Source: an uncultured Eubacteriales bacterium
Lineage (GTDB): Bacteria > Bacillota > Clostridia > Oscillospirales > Butyricicoccaceae
NCBI GenBank assembly: GCA_949740695.1
Contig: CATJIY010000104.1
Span: forward strand, 1 to 8,958
DNA: 8,958 nucleotides
Reading direction: 5' to 3'
The notes beneath the pieces are model-generated. The model was not told where the DNA came from. It did no database searches and saw only the letters and a list, made by a program, of their open reading frames with translations. Shown here piece by piece: positions 1 to 7,468 of the stretch; position 1 is the first letter of the stretch; every line of letters begins with the position of its first letter. The translations under genes were made by a program, and so were the position numbers.

Positions 1-17
1 GTTACAAGGAGAAAATT

Positions 18-1388
18 ATGAGCGAAACAATTACCCCTATGCCAGAAAACCCGATGGGTACTCGGCCCATACGGCCGCTGTTGTTTAGCATGGCCATTCC
101 TATGATGTTATCTATGATGGTACAGGCGCTTTATAACGTGGTGGACAGTATTTTTGTCGCCAAACTTAGCGAGGACGCCCTTACCGCCGTTACATTGGGA
201 TTTCCCATGCAAAACTTGATGATCGCTTTTGCGACTGGTTTGGGCGTGGGCATCAACGCTTTGCTGTCCCGTTCCTTGGGCCAAAGGAATAAGGAAATGG
301 TGGATGAGTCGGCCCGTCAGGGCTTTTTTTTGGAGTTGGTTGCCGCCGCCGCTTTTGTCCTGATTGGTATTTTTGGCTCCAGCGCGTTTATCCATTCCCA
401 GACAGATAAACTGTCCATCATCCCAGATGGAACGGTTTATCTGCAAATCGTCACTGGTATCTGCCCCTTTATCTTTGTATCTATTTTCTTTGAACGGCTG
501 TTGCAGGCTACTGGTAAAACCAAATACGCCATGATTGGTCAGATGACTGGAGCTGTTATCAATATCATTATGGACCCTATTTTGATTTTTGGTCTGATCG
601 GCTTTCCTAAGATGGGCGTGGCCGGCGCGGCTGCGGCCACAGTATTCGGCCAATTTTGCGGCGGCATAACCAATATGTATTTACATTTTTCCAGAAATAA
701 GGAAATTCATCTCACCATGCGCCGCTTTCGCCCCCATGGCGAGGTGTTGAAAACCATTCTTGCAGTGGGCGTGCCCTCTATCATTATGGCGTCAATCGGT
801 TCTTTGATGACTTATTGTATGAATCGCATCCTGGGGGTATTCACCTCTACTGCGGTGGCGGTATTTGGCGTGTATTTTAAACTGCAAAGCTTTATCTTTA
901 TGCCGGTCTTTGGTCTGAATAACGCGATGGTTCCCATTATTGCCTATAATTACGGCGCCCGCCGCCCTGACAGGATGAAACAAACCATCAAGCTGGCGGT
1001 GATCTTTGCCATGGGTTTGATGTTGGTGGGTTTTGCTTTGATGCAGCTGATTCCCGGTGTGTTTTTGGACATGTTTGACGCTAGCGCCGATATGCTGGCG
1101 ATCGGCAAGCCTGCTTTGCGGATTATCTCTATTTCCTTTATTTTTGCCGGGTATTGCATCATTTGCGGTTCCACCTTCCAGGCTTTGGGAAAGGGGACCT
1201 ACAGCATGTTTGTCTCTATCGCCCGGCAGTTGGTGGTATTGATTCCAGTGGCTTGGCTGCTGGCGCAGACTGGCGTGCTCAACGCGGTATGGTGGGCTTT
1301 CCCCATTGCTGAAGTGATGAGCTTGATTGTTAGTACAGCTTTTTTCCTCCATATCAACAAAACCATTATCAAACCGCTGGAGGGGTAA
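18..1388 (+). CDS. MATE family efflux transporter (multidrug/Na+ or H+ antiporter)
   Basis: A 456-residue integral membrane protein of the usual MATE length (about 450). The family is known to export cationic drugs, dyes or metabolites across the cytoplasmic membrane in exchange for Na+ or H+. The sequence shows about twelve hydrophobic segments in two halves. The first half begins with the typical MATE pattern around residues 34-48 (VQALYNVVDSIFVAKL) and continues with SRSLGQRN (84-91), LLQATGKT (161-168) and INIIMDPILIFG (181-192). The second half has the matching VPIIAYNYGARRPDRM (305-320) and FQALGKG (387-393). No signal peptide is needed. The start is supported by AAGGAG at 6-11, six bases upstream of the ATG. 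The nearest subgroup by look is the MepA/DinF-like Firmicutes branch, but the substrate cannot be read from the sequence. It is followed by the ylmH-like gene after 35 bases, probably co-transcribed; no functional link is evident. Its promoter lies left of the window. Confidence 0.95.
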   Translation: MSETITPMPENPMGTRPIRPLLFSMAIPMMLSMMVQALYNVVDSIFVAKLSEDALTAVTLGFPMQNLMIAFATGLGVGINALLSRSLGQRNKEMVDESARQGFFLELVAAAAFVLIGIFGSSAFIHSQTDKLSIIPDGTVYLQIVTGICPFIFVSIFFERLLQATGKTKYAMIGQMTGAVINIIMDPILIFGLIGFPKMGVAGAAAATVFGQFCGGITNMYLHFSRNKEIHLTMRRFRPHGEVLKTILAVGVPSIIMASIGSLMTYCMNRILGVFTSTAVAVFGVYFKLQSFIFMPVFGLNNAMVPIIAYNYGARRPDRMKQTIKLAVIFAMGLMLVGFALMQLIPGVFLDMFDASADMLAIGKPALRIISISFIFAGYCIICGSTFQALGKGTYSMFVSIARQLVVLIPVAWLLAQTGVLNAVWWAFPIAEVMSLIVSTAFFLHINKTIIKPLEG

Positions 1389-1406
1389 TCTAGTTTCACT
1401 ACCAGT

Positions 1407-1421
1407 GGAAAAGGAGTTTCC
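1407..1421 (+). promoter_or_regulatory. Ribosome-binding site of the ylmH-like gene, placed in a small hairpin loop
   Basis: The AAGGAG at 1411-1416 lies seven bases before the ATG at 1424 and fixes that start. It is framed by GGAAA (1407-1411) and TTTCC (1417-1421), which can pair as a 5-bp stem with AGGAG as the loop. The stem is short, so it would present the Shine-Dalgarno sequence rather than strongly block it. The pairing is seen in the sequence; any regulatory role is inference. Confidence 0.5.
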
Positions 1422-1423
1422 CA

Positions 1424-2212
1424 ATGGAACAGCAAAAGGATAAGCATCTGCAAAACCGGTTTATCGAGCTGTCCGCCCGGGCGGAAAATCAGGGAAGGTA
1501 TACCCATACCGTCTTTCTCACCCTGGCGGAGCAGGATGTGCTGTGCCGGATGACTTCCCGGTTGGCCTGTCCCTTTTGTTGGCAGGGCGGTTATGAAGGG
1601 GCCGAGCGGCGGCTGGCCTGTTTTGGGCGGGAGGAGGAATGGGGCTATCCGCCCCATTGTCCCATTGTTTGTCTTTCTATTCGTCCCGCCGCCCCAAAGT
1701 TTGCTGGGAGTCTGGGACACCGAGACTATCTGGGAGCGTTGATGGGTCTGGGTATCCGGCGGGAACTGCTGGGGGATATCCAGCTGGTTCAGGGGCAAGG
1801 CTGGCTTTTTTGTCTGGAGGAAATTGCTCCTTATCTGAAAGAAAATCTAATCCAGGCAGGCCGGACGCAGGTGATTTGCACTCCGGCGGCGCCGCCAGAG
1901 ACCCTTTGCCTGCCGCCGGAATTCACCGCTTTGGTAGTGGCCTCGGCCCGGCTGGATGGACTAATTGCTGCGGTATGGCGTCTTTCACGGGGAGAAAGCC
2001 AGGCGTTGGTGGAAAAAAGGCAGGTTTTTCTCAATGGACGGCTGGAGGAAAGTCCTTCCCGAATTGTACCTGAGGGTACGATGGTGTCTGTGCGGTGTCT
2101 GGGCCGGTTTCGTTATGAAGGAGAAGAGGACCAAACTCGAAAAGGCCGGGTGCGGGTGCTGGTACGAATTTATGGGAGAGAAGCCGGCAGCCTCCAAAAA
2201 CGCGGTTCATAA
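1424..2212 (+). CDS. ylmH: YlmH-family RNA-binding protein with C-terminal S4 domain
   Basis: A 262-residue cytoplasmic protein, the normal length of the YlmH family. The N-terminal part (about 1-165) carries the family hallmarks GGYEGAERR (55-63) and GHRDYLGALMGLGIRRELLGD (98-118). The C-terminal S4 RNA-binding domain (about 173-236) shows ASARLDGLIA, LSRGESQALV, VFLNGR and VSVRCLGRFRYEG in the expected order. Bacillus YlmH is known to bind stalled 50S-peptidyl-tRNA complexes and act in ribosome-associated quality control, beside the related S4 protein RqcP; that role is assigned here by homology only. An oddity is a CPFC motif (C49, C52) with C41 and C66 close to the GGYEGAERR motif, where relatives I know do not have a CxxC. 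In Bacilli the gene lies in the ylm/divIVA cell-division cluster; here it sits behind a MATE gene instead. The start is supported by AAGGAG at 1411-1416. The gene converges on carB-dapF. Confidence 0.9.
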   Translation: MEQQKDKHLQNRFIELSARAENQGRYTHTVFLTLAEQDVLCRMTSRLACPFCWQGGYEGAERRLACFGREEEWGYPPHCPIVCLSIRPAAPKFAGSLGHRDYLGALMGLGIRRELLGDIQLVQGQGWLFCLEEIAPYLKENLIQAGRTQVICTPAAPPETLCLPPEFTALVVASARLDGLIAAVWRLSRGESQALVEKRQVFLNGRLEESPSRIVPEGTMVSVRCLGRFRYEGEEDQTRKGRVRVLVRIYGREAGSLQKRGS

Positions 2213-2223
2213 AAATCCCGGGG

Positions 2224-2276
2224 AAAATTAAAAGGATAAGCCGGCGGCGACAGTTGGGCTGTCGCCGCTGAACTTT
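2224..2276 (-). repeat. Conserved-flank hairpin element, copy B (terminator-like, between ylmH and carB-dapF)
   Basis: A perfect 10-bp stem (2244-2253 with 2259-2268) closes a 5-base loop. Read on the - strand it is preceded by AAAGTTCA and followed by GGCTTATCCTTTTAATTTT. The copy after argH (8589-8640) has the same flanks (8/8 and 18/19 identical) around an unrelated stem. On the + strand the stem is followed by GAACTTTTTAG, so this copy may also stop transcription from the ylmH side. It begins 66 bases past the carB-dapF stop on the - strand and 12 bases past the ylmH stop on the + strand. A bidirectional intrinsic terminator is the simplest reading; the conserved flanks are not explained by that alone. 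Confidence 0.7.
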
Positions 2277-2287
2277 TTAGCGAACTT

Positions 2288-2322
2288 AAAACCGGGCACA
2301 GCTTTAAGCTGCGTCCGGTTTT
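2288..2322. terminator. Bidirectional intrinsic terminator between ylmH and carB-dapF
   Basis: AAAACCGG (2288-2295) pairs with CCGGTTTT (2315-2322). The pairing continues inward through CAGC/GCTG around a short TTTAA loop, with one mismatch and one possible wobble. The A-run on one side and T-run on the other let it act in both directions, as expected for two converging transcription units. It lies 19 bases past the carB-dapF stop. No promoter was seen in the rest of the 129-base spacer. Confidence 0.75.
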
Positions 2323-2341
2323 CTTGTCGCCCGGGTTCGGA

Positions 2342-5300
2342 TCAATATTGGATAGACCCGTCAAAGCTGCGGGCCACTGGTCCGGTAAGTCGGATGCCTT
2401 CTTCTGAGAGGCGAACGGTCATATCGCCGCCGCGCATTTTTACCGTTACGTCTTCGTCTAGGCTGCACCAGCCGTTGGCAATGGCCGCCGCTACTGCGGC
2501 GCAGGCGCCAGTGCTGCAAGAAAGCGTTTCTCCGCTGCCCCGCTCATAGGTTCGCAGTTTGAGTGTGCGGCGGTTGACCACCCGAACAAATTCGGTGTTG
2601 ACCCGACGGAGAAAGAGGGAAGAGCGCTCAAATTTGGGACCTAAAATATTCAGATCCAGAGCGTCGATCTGGTCTAAAAAGACCACACAATGGGGACTGC
2701 CCAGCGAAACGCAAGTCACCGGATAGTCGGCCCCATCTACTGTTACCGCCTGGCCGGGCTCGAGACCAGGCTGGGCAAAGGGTAGTTGTGCCGGTTCCAG
2801 ACTGGCTTTGCCCATTTGGACGCAACCTGAGGACACTTGCCGGTCCTGGAGATAGAGATCCACCTGGCGAATTCCGCCGGCAGTTTCAAACCGCATGCTT
2901 TCCCGAGGGAGCATGCCGCTGTCATAAAGATACTTTGCCGCGCAGAGCAGTCCCGCACCGGGGTTTTGGGCTTGGCTTCCGTCGGCGTTGAACAAACGCA
3001 CCCGGCAGTCGGCTAGATCAGAATCCTCCAACAAAAGAATCCCGTCGCCGCCCACACCCAAATGCCGGTCGCAAAGGCTGATGCACAAGGATTCCGGACA
3101 AGAGATTTCCCCATGAAAATTTTCCACGCAGAGCAGGTCGTTTCCAGCGCAGTTCAGCTTAGAAAACCGTAGCCGCTGCCGCCGCCGGCGCAGGTGGTTG
3201 ATATCTACCAGCTCGGTGTTATATTCGTGGAAGCGGCTGGCCAGAATATCTGCCAGGGCGTTGGCGGTGTCCAACGAGGTAAGGCAAGCCACTCCCTGCT
3301 GTAAAGCATGTCGGTGCAGTTGCATATATTCTGCCATAGTAGAGTCCATCATAGCTCCAGTATAAACAATGTACTGGAGCTTGCCGGTTTTCAGCAGTTC
3401 CAGCGCCTGACCGCTTTCGTCCAGACCGTCTACCGGCGTGACCTGGATGCCCAGGGAAGCGATTACCTGAGCGGTGTCCCTGGTGGCGTAAAGCCGAAGG
3501 CCTAAATCGTCCAGTTTTTTGGCCAGATCTACCAAATTGCCTGCCTCCCGCAGATCCACGCTAATAAACATGCCTACTTCCCCGTCCCATCTGGGGGTGC
3601 GGATGGAGATGCCCGCCGCAGTCAAGCCCTTAAAGAGAGCCTCGTTCATGGTTTTGCCCAGGCCCAGCACCTCGCCGGTGGATTTCATCTCTGGACCCAG
3701 ATTGGAATTGACGTCGCTGAGTTTTTCGAAGGAGAATACAGGCACTTTCACTGCGAAATAGGGGGGCGCGCTGTAAAGGCCGGCGCCATAGCCCAGATCC
3801 CGTAGGGAGGCGCCCAGCATTACTTTGCTGGCCAGGTCTACCATAGGGACGCCAGTAACCTTACTGATATAGGGCACCGTCCGGGAGGCGCGGGGATTGA
3901 CCTCGATGACATATAGCTGGTTTTGATAGATCAGATATTGAATATTCACCAGGCCCCGGGTGCCCAAGGAAAGAGCCAGTTTTTCTGAGCAATCCACAAT
4001 GGTGTGAAGCATTCGATCGGAAAGATTATAAGGGGGATAAACCGCGATGGAATCCCCACTGTGGACTCCGGCCCGTTCGATATGCTCCATAACGCCTGGG
4101 ATCAGCACGTCCCTGCCGTCTGAGATTACGTCCACCTCCAGCTCGGGACCTTGCATATATTTATCCACCAGCACCGGGTTTTCAATTTTACCCGAAAGAA
4201 TGACCTTCATATAGGTTTCCACATCGGAGTCCTGATGGGCAATGGTCATGTTCTGTCCGCCGATGACGTAGGAGGGCCGCAGCAGCACGGGGTAACCCAA
4301 AGAGTTGGCGGCGTCCAGCGCCTGCTCCAAGGTGCGCACGCCCAAGCCTTTGGGACGGCGAATACCGAACTTTTCCAGCAAAGCGTCAAACCGCTCCCGG
4401 TCTTCTGCGGTGTCAATGCCGTCCGCCGAGGTACCCAAGATGGGGATGCCCTGTTTATCTAAAAATTGGGTTAGCTTGATGGCGGTTTGGCCGCCAAAGG
4501 CTACCACAACCCCCACTGGCTTTTCCACCGCGATAACGTCCATCACGTCCTCTGGACAGAGCGGTTCAAAATACAACCGGTCGGCGGTGTCGTAATCGGT
4601 AGATACGGTCTCCGGGTTGTTGTTGATGATGGCTACCGAGTAGCCCTGTTCTTTGAGCGTCCAGACACAGTGGACCGAGGAATAGTCAAACTCAATGCCC
4701 TGTCCGATGCGGATGGGTCCCGAACCTAGCACCAAAACGGTGGGGCGGATTTCCTGTGCCAGAATCGGTCGGGCCTCGCACTCCTGCCCGGAGGCAGCAT
4801 AGAAATAGGGGGTGTCGGCGGCAAACTCTCCAGCGCAGGTGTCTACCATTTTATAAACGGCGGCTTCCGGCGGGCAGGGAAGGGTCGTTTCTCCAGAAAG
4901 CCGCAGCAAAGCGGCGTCGGGATAGCCCAATTGCTTGCCTTGACGATAGGATTCCGGAGAAAGGCCAGATTCCAAAAGAGTCAGTTCAAAATCCGCCAGC
5001 TTTTTTACTTTGTTCAAAAACCATTGGTCGATGCGGGTAATCTGGTGGATTTCTTCCACCGAAATGCCGGTTTTCAGCCCTTCAAAAATGGTAAACAGCC
5101 GGCGGTCGTCCACGACTTTCAGCCGCTCCAGCACAGGCAGGCCGCTGTCATCTTTCCGGTTTAGGGTATCCAGACCAATTTCACAACCCCGGACTGCTTT
5201 CATCAGCGCCGCTTCAAAACTGGCGCCAATGGCCATAACCTCGCCGGTGGCTTTCATTTGGGTGCCCAGCTTTCGGCTGGAACCGGCAAATTTATCAAAG

Positions 5301-6382
5301 GGCCACTTGGGAACCTTTACTACCACATAGTCGATGGCCGGCTCAAAGCAGGCGCAGGTCTTTCCAGTGACCGCGTTTTTAATCTCATCCAGAGTGTAGC
5401 CCAAAGCGATCTGGGTGGTGACTTTGGCGATGGGATAGCCGGTAGCCTTACTGGCCAATGCGGAGGAACGGGATACCCGGGGATTGACCTCAATGACCGC
5501 ATATTCCATGCTGTTCGGATTGAGGGCAAACTGGCAGTTGCATCCGCCCACGATGTTCAGCGCGGAAACAATCTCCAGCGATGCGGTGCGCAACATCTGA
5601 TACTCTCTATTGGAAAGCGTAAGAGCGGGAGCCGCCACAATAGAATCGCCGGTATGTACCCCTACCGGATCAAAGTTTTCCATGGAACAAACGGCAATCA
5701 CGTTGCCAGCGCTATCCCGCATGGCCTCAAACTCGATTTCCTTCCAACCAAAGATATATTTTTCCACCAGAATCTGTCGGATGGGGGATGCGTCCAATCC
5801 GGCGGCAGCTACTGTTTTCAATTGGTCCGGGTTTTGGGCGGTGCCGCCGCCATAACCTCCCAGGGTAAAGGCTGGCCGGACAATCACTGGGTAACCGATC
5901 TTTTCGGCAATTTCCAACGCTTTTTCCACGTCTTGTGCAATATCTGAGGGAACGGTAGGCTGGCCGATGGCGTCCATAGCCTCTTTAAAGAGTTTGCGGT
6001 CCTCGGCTTTGGAGATGGCCTCCGCGCCGGTGCCTAGAAGCTTTATCCCCAATCGGGCTAAAAAGCCCTCTTTTGCCAACTGCATGGCTAGCGTTAGGCC
6101 AGTCTGTCCCCCCAGACCCGCCAACAGGCTGTCGGGCCGTTCTTTTTCTAAAATACGTTTGACAGTATCCAGCGTCAACGGTTCTAAATAAATTTCATCG
6201 GCCAGCGCTTTGTCAGTCATAATGGTGGCTGGGTTGGAATTGACCAGCACCACGTTGACCCCCGCCTGCTTGAGCACCCGGCAGGCCTGGGCGCCGGCAT
6301 AGTCAAATTCGGCGGCTTGCCCAATGACGATGGGGCCCGAGCCGATGACCAGCACTTTTCGGATGGATTTATTCAGCGGCAT
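2342..6382 (-). CDS. carB: Carbamoyl phosphate synthase large subunit fused to a C-terminal, catalytically altered DapF domain
   Basis: A single open frame of 1346 residues; free-standing CarB is about 1030-1075. Residues 1-1064 are a complete CarB. The carboxyphosphate ATP-grasp half has R129, R169, GVHTGDSI (241-248), Q284, E298 and N300. The second, carbamate-phosphorylating half starts near 548 and has ENPRASR-type residues at 827-834. An MGS-like allosteric domain follows at about 930-1060. With CarA it makes carbamoyl phosphate from glutamine, bicarbonate and 2 ATP. Then come linker RRRRQR (1065-1070) and a full DapF fold (about 1071-1346) with FSK (1073-1075), GND (1080-1082), DRHLGVGGDG (1105-1114), NADGS (1132-1136), ERGSGETLSC (1280-1289) and STGACA. 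DapF normally interconverts LL- and meso-diaminopimelate using two cysteines; here one is P1141 (codon 2960-2962). Linker and junction contain no ATG, GTG or TTG start in frame and no Shine-Dalgarno, so separate translation of DapF is unlikely. The start has GGAGG eight bases upstream, inside the carA end. Small oddities are GGYGGG at 175-180 and GGQNM (708-712), where GGRAM is usual. The fusion is certain from the frame; its function is not. Confidence 0.96.
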   Translation of the reverse strand: MPLNKSIRKVLVIGSGPIVIGQAAEFDYAGAQACRVLKQAGVNVVLVNSNPATIMTDKALADEIYLEPLTLDTVKRILEKERPDSLLAGLGGQTGLTLAMQLAKEGFLARLGIKLLGTGAEAISKAEDRKLFKEAMDAIGQPTVPSDIAQDVEKALEIAEKIGYPVIVRPAFTLGGYGGGTAQNPDQLKTVAAAGLDASPIRQILVEKYIFGWKEIEFEAMRDSAGNVIAVCSMENFDPVGVHTGDSIVAAPALTLSNREYQMLRTASLEIVSALNIVGGCNCQFALNPNSMEYAVIEVNPRVSRSSALASKATGYPIAKVTTQIALGYTLDEIKNAVTGKTCACFEPAIDYVVVKVPKWPFDKFAGSSRKLGTQMKATGEVMAIGASFEAALMKAVRGCEIGLDTLNRKDDSGLPVLERLKVVDDRRLFTIFEGLKTGISVEEIHQITRIDQWFLNKVKKLADFELTLLESGLSPESYRQGKQLGYPDAALLRLSGETTLPCPPEAAVYKMVDTCAGEFAADTPYFYAASGQECEARPILAQEIRPTVLVLGSGPIRIGQGIEFDYSSVHCVWTLKEQGYSVAIINNNPETVSTDYDTADRLYFEPLCPEDVMDVIAVEKPVGVVVAFGGQTAIKLTQFLDKQGIPILGTSADGIDTAEDRERFDALLEKFGIRRPKGLGVRTLEQALDAANSLGYPVLLRPSYVIGGQNMTIAHQDSDVETYMKVILSGKIENPVLVDKYMQGPELEVDVISDGRDVLIPGVMEHIERAGVHSGDSIAVYPPYNLSDRMLHTIVDCSEKLALSLGTRGLVNIQYLIYQNQLYVIEVNPRASRTVPYISKVTGVPMVDLASKVMLGASLRDLGYGAGLYSAPPYFAVKVPVFSFEKLSDVNSNLGPEMKSTGEVLGLGKTMNEALFKGLTAAGISIRTPRWDGEVGMFISVDLREAGNLVDLAKKLDDLGLRLYATRDTAQVIASLGIQVTPVDGLDESGQALELLKTGKLQYIVYTGAMMDSTMAEYMQLHRHALQQGVACLTSLDTANALADILASRFHEYNTELVDINHLRRRRQRLRFSKLNCAGNDLLCVENFHGEISCPESLCISLCDRHLGVGGDGILLLEDSDLADCRVRLFNADGSQAQNPGAGLLCAAKYLYDSGMLPRESMRFETAGGIRQVDLYLQDRQVSSGCVQMGKASLEPAQLPFAQPGLEPGQAVTVDGADYPVTCVSLGSPHCVVFLDQIDALDLNILGPKFERSSLFLRRVNTEFVRVVNRRTLKLRTYERGSGETLSCSTGACAAVAAAIANGWCSLDEDVTVKMRGGDMTVRLSEEGIRLTGPVARSFDGSIQY

Positions 6383-7448
6383 GATTGGTTCCTCCCATCA
6401 TAGCGGTAAAGCGGTCAAATAAAAAGGCGGTGTCTTGAGGTCCGGAGCAGGCCTCCGGGTGGAATTGCACCGTAAAGGCCCGCAAGCTGGGATAGTCGAT
6501 GCCCTCGCAAGTACTGTCGTTGGCGTTGGCGTACCGCAGCACTGCCTGCCCTTTTGGCAAAGAGGAAAAGTCCACTGCGTAGCCATGATTTTGGCTGGTG
6601 ATATAGGTGCGAGTCCCAGCTAGATCCCGCACCGGCTGGTTGCCGCCCCGGTGGCCGTATTTCAGTTTAACGGTTTTTCCGCCGCAGGCTAGGGCGGTAA
6701 GCTGGTGGCCCAGACAGATGCCGAATAGAGGAAGTTTGCCCAGCAGCTTGGAAATTTCTTGGATAGGTCCAGTGTTTTCCGCTGGGTCGCCCGGACCGTT
6801 AGAGAGCATCACCCCATCGTATCCGCCGGAGAGGATGGTCTGGGCAGCGGTGTCATAAGGAAGAACGGTCACTTTGCATCCCCGCTTCTGAAGCAGCCGG
6901 TGGATGTTAGCTTTTGCCCCGTAGTCCAGCAAGGCTACGCGAAAAAGGGTCTGATTTTCCGCAGGGAAAATCTCGGGTTCCCGGCAGCTGACCGCAGCTA
7001 CCGCGTTCTGGATGGAAAAGCCTTGGATAGAGGAAGGCTCGGCTGGCGGCGTGTCGCTAAGCATGGCGTTCATTACGCCTTTTTCCCGCAGCAGCCGGGT
7101 AATCTGCCGGGTGTCTATTCCCCAGATGCCAGGGACGTTGTGTTCCTTTAAAAATTGATCCAGATTTCCCTGTGAGCGGAAATTAGAGGGCGTATCGCAC
7201 CATTCCCGCACGACGTAACCTGAGACGCGGCAGGTCCCTTCAAAGTCCTCCGGAATCACTCCATAGTTGCCGATGAGCGGGAAAGTTTGCAGGACGATTT
7301 GCCCATAATAGCTGGGGTCGGTAAGCGTTTCCAGATAGCCGGCCATGCCGGTAGTGAACACTAGCTCTCCCAGCCCGGTTTTTTCTGCGCCAAAGGCATT
7401 TCCGGTAAATACCGTTCCGTCCTCCAGCGTCAGATAGCGCTTGTTCAT
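6369..7448 (-). CDS. carA: Carbamoyl phosphate synthase small (glutaminase) subunit
   Basis: A 359-residue glutamine amidotransferase subunit, the usual length for Gram-positive CarA. It hydrolyses glutamine and channels ammonia to CarB. The N-terminal CPSase small-chain domain (about 1-150) shows LEDGTVFTGNAFG, GELVFTTGMAGYLE (27-40) and GIDTRQITRLLRE. The class I amidotransferase domain (about 169-350) has SNGPGDP (216-222), the nucleophile C245 in FGICLGHQL, GHRGGNQPV (265-273) and the His/Glu pair H330 and E332 in QFHPEA. All three catalytic residues are present, so the protein should be active. The start is supported by AAAGGAG seven bases upstream of the ATG. It begins 20 bases after the argF stop, and its last 14 bases overlap the carB start, which suggests coupled translation. 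Placement between argF and carB suggests an arginine-dedicated CPSase; a separate pyrimidine enzyme elsewhere is possible. Confidence 0.97.
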   Translation of the reverse strand: MNKRYLTLEDGTVFTGNAFGAEKTGLGELVFTTGMAGYLETLTDPSYYGQIVLQTFPLIGNYGVIPEDFEGTCRVSGYVVREWCDTPSNFRSQGNLDQFLKEHNVPGIWGIDTRQITRLLREKGVMNAMLSDTPPAEPSSIQGFSIQNAVAAVSCREPEIFPAENQTLFRVALLDYGAKANIHRLLQKRGCKVTVLPYDTAAQTILSGGYDGVMLSNGPGDPAENTGPIQEISKLLGKLPLFGICLGHQLTALACGGKTVKLKYGHRGGNQPVRDLAGTRTYITSQNHGYAVDFSSLPKGQAVLRYANANDSTCEGIDYPSLRAFTVQFHPEACSGPQDTAFLFDRFTAMMGGTNHAAE

Positions 7449-7468
7449 AAAAAGGCTCCTTTCCAGGC

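Noticed and set aside
324..331. Run of eight T in the MATE gene, possible slippage or frameshift site
   Set aside because: The frame continues intact with normal MATE sequence on both sides; no sign of a programmed shift.
1199..1798. - strand frame of 199 codons across the MATE/ylmH junction
   Set aside because: It overlaps two well-supported genes on the other strand and has no familiar motif.
3160..3200. Possibility that the CarB-DapF joint is an assembly or frameshift artefact
   Set aside because: Both domains are in the same frame and complete, and no start codon for a separate dapF lies near the joint, so a simple indel error would not explain it. Reads were not available to test this fully.
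5258..5947. Long + strand frame (229 codons) opposite carB
   Set aside because: It lies wholly antisense to the CPSase ATP-grasp domain, has no recognisable domain, and the opposite frame is a certain gene.
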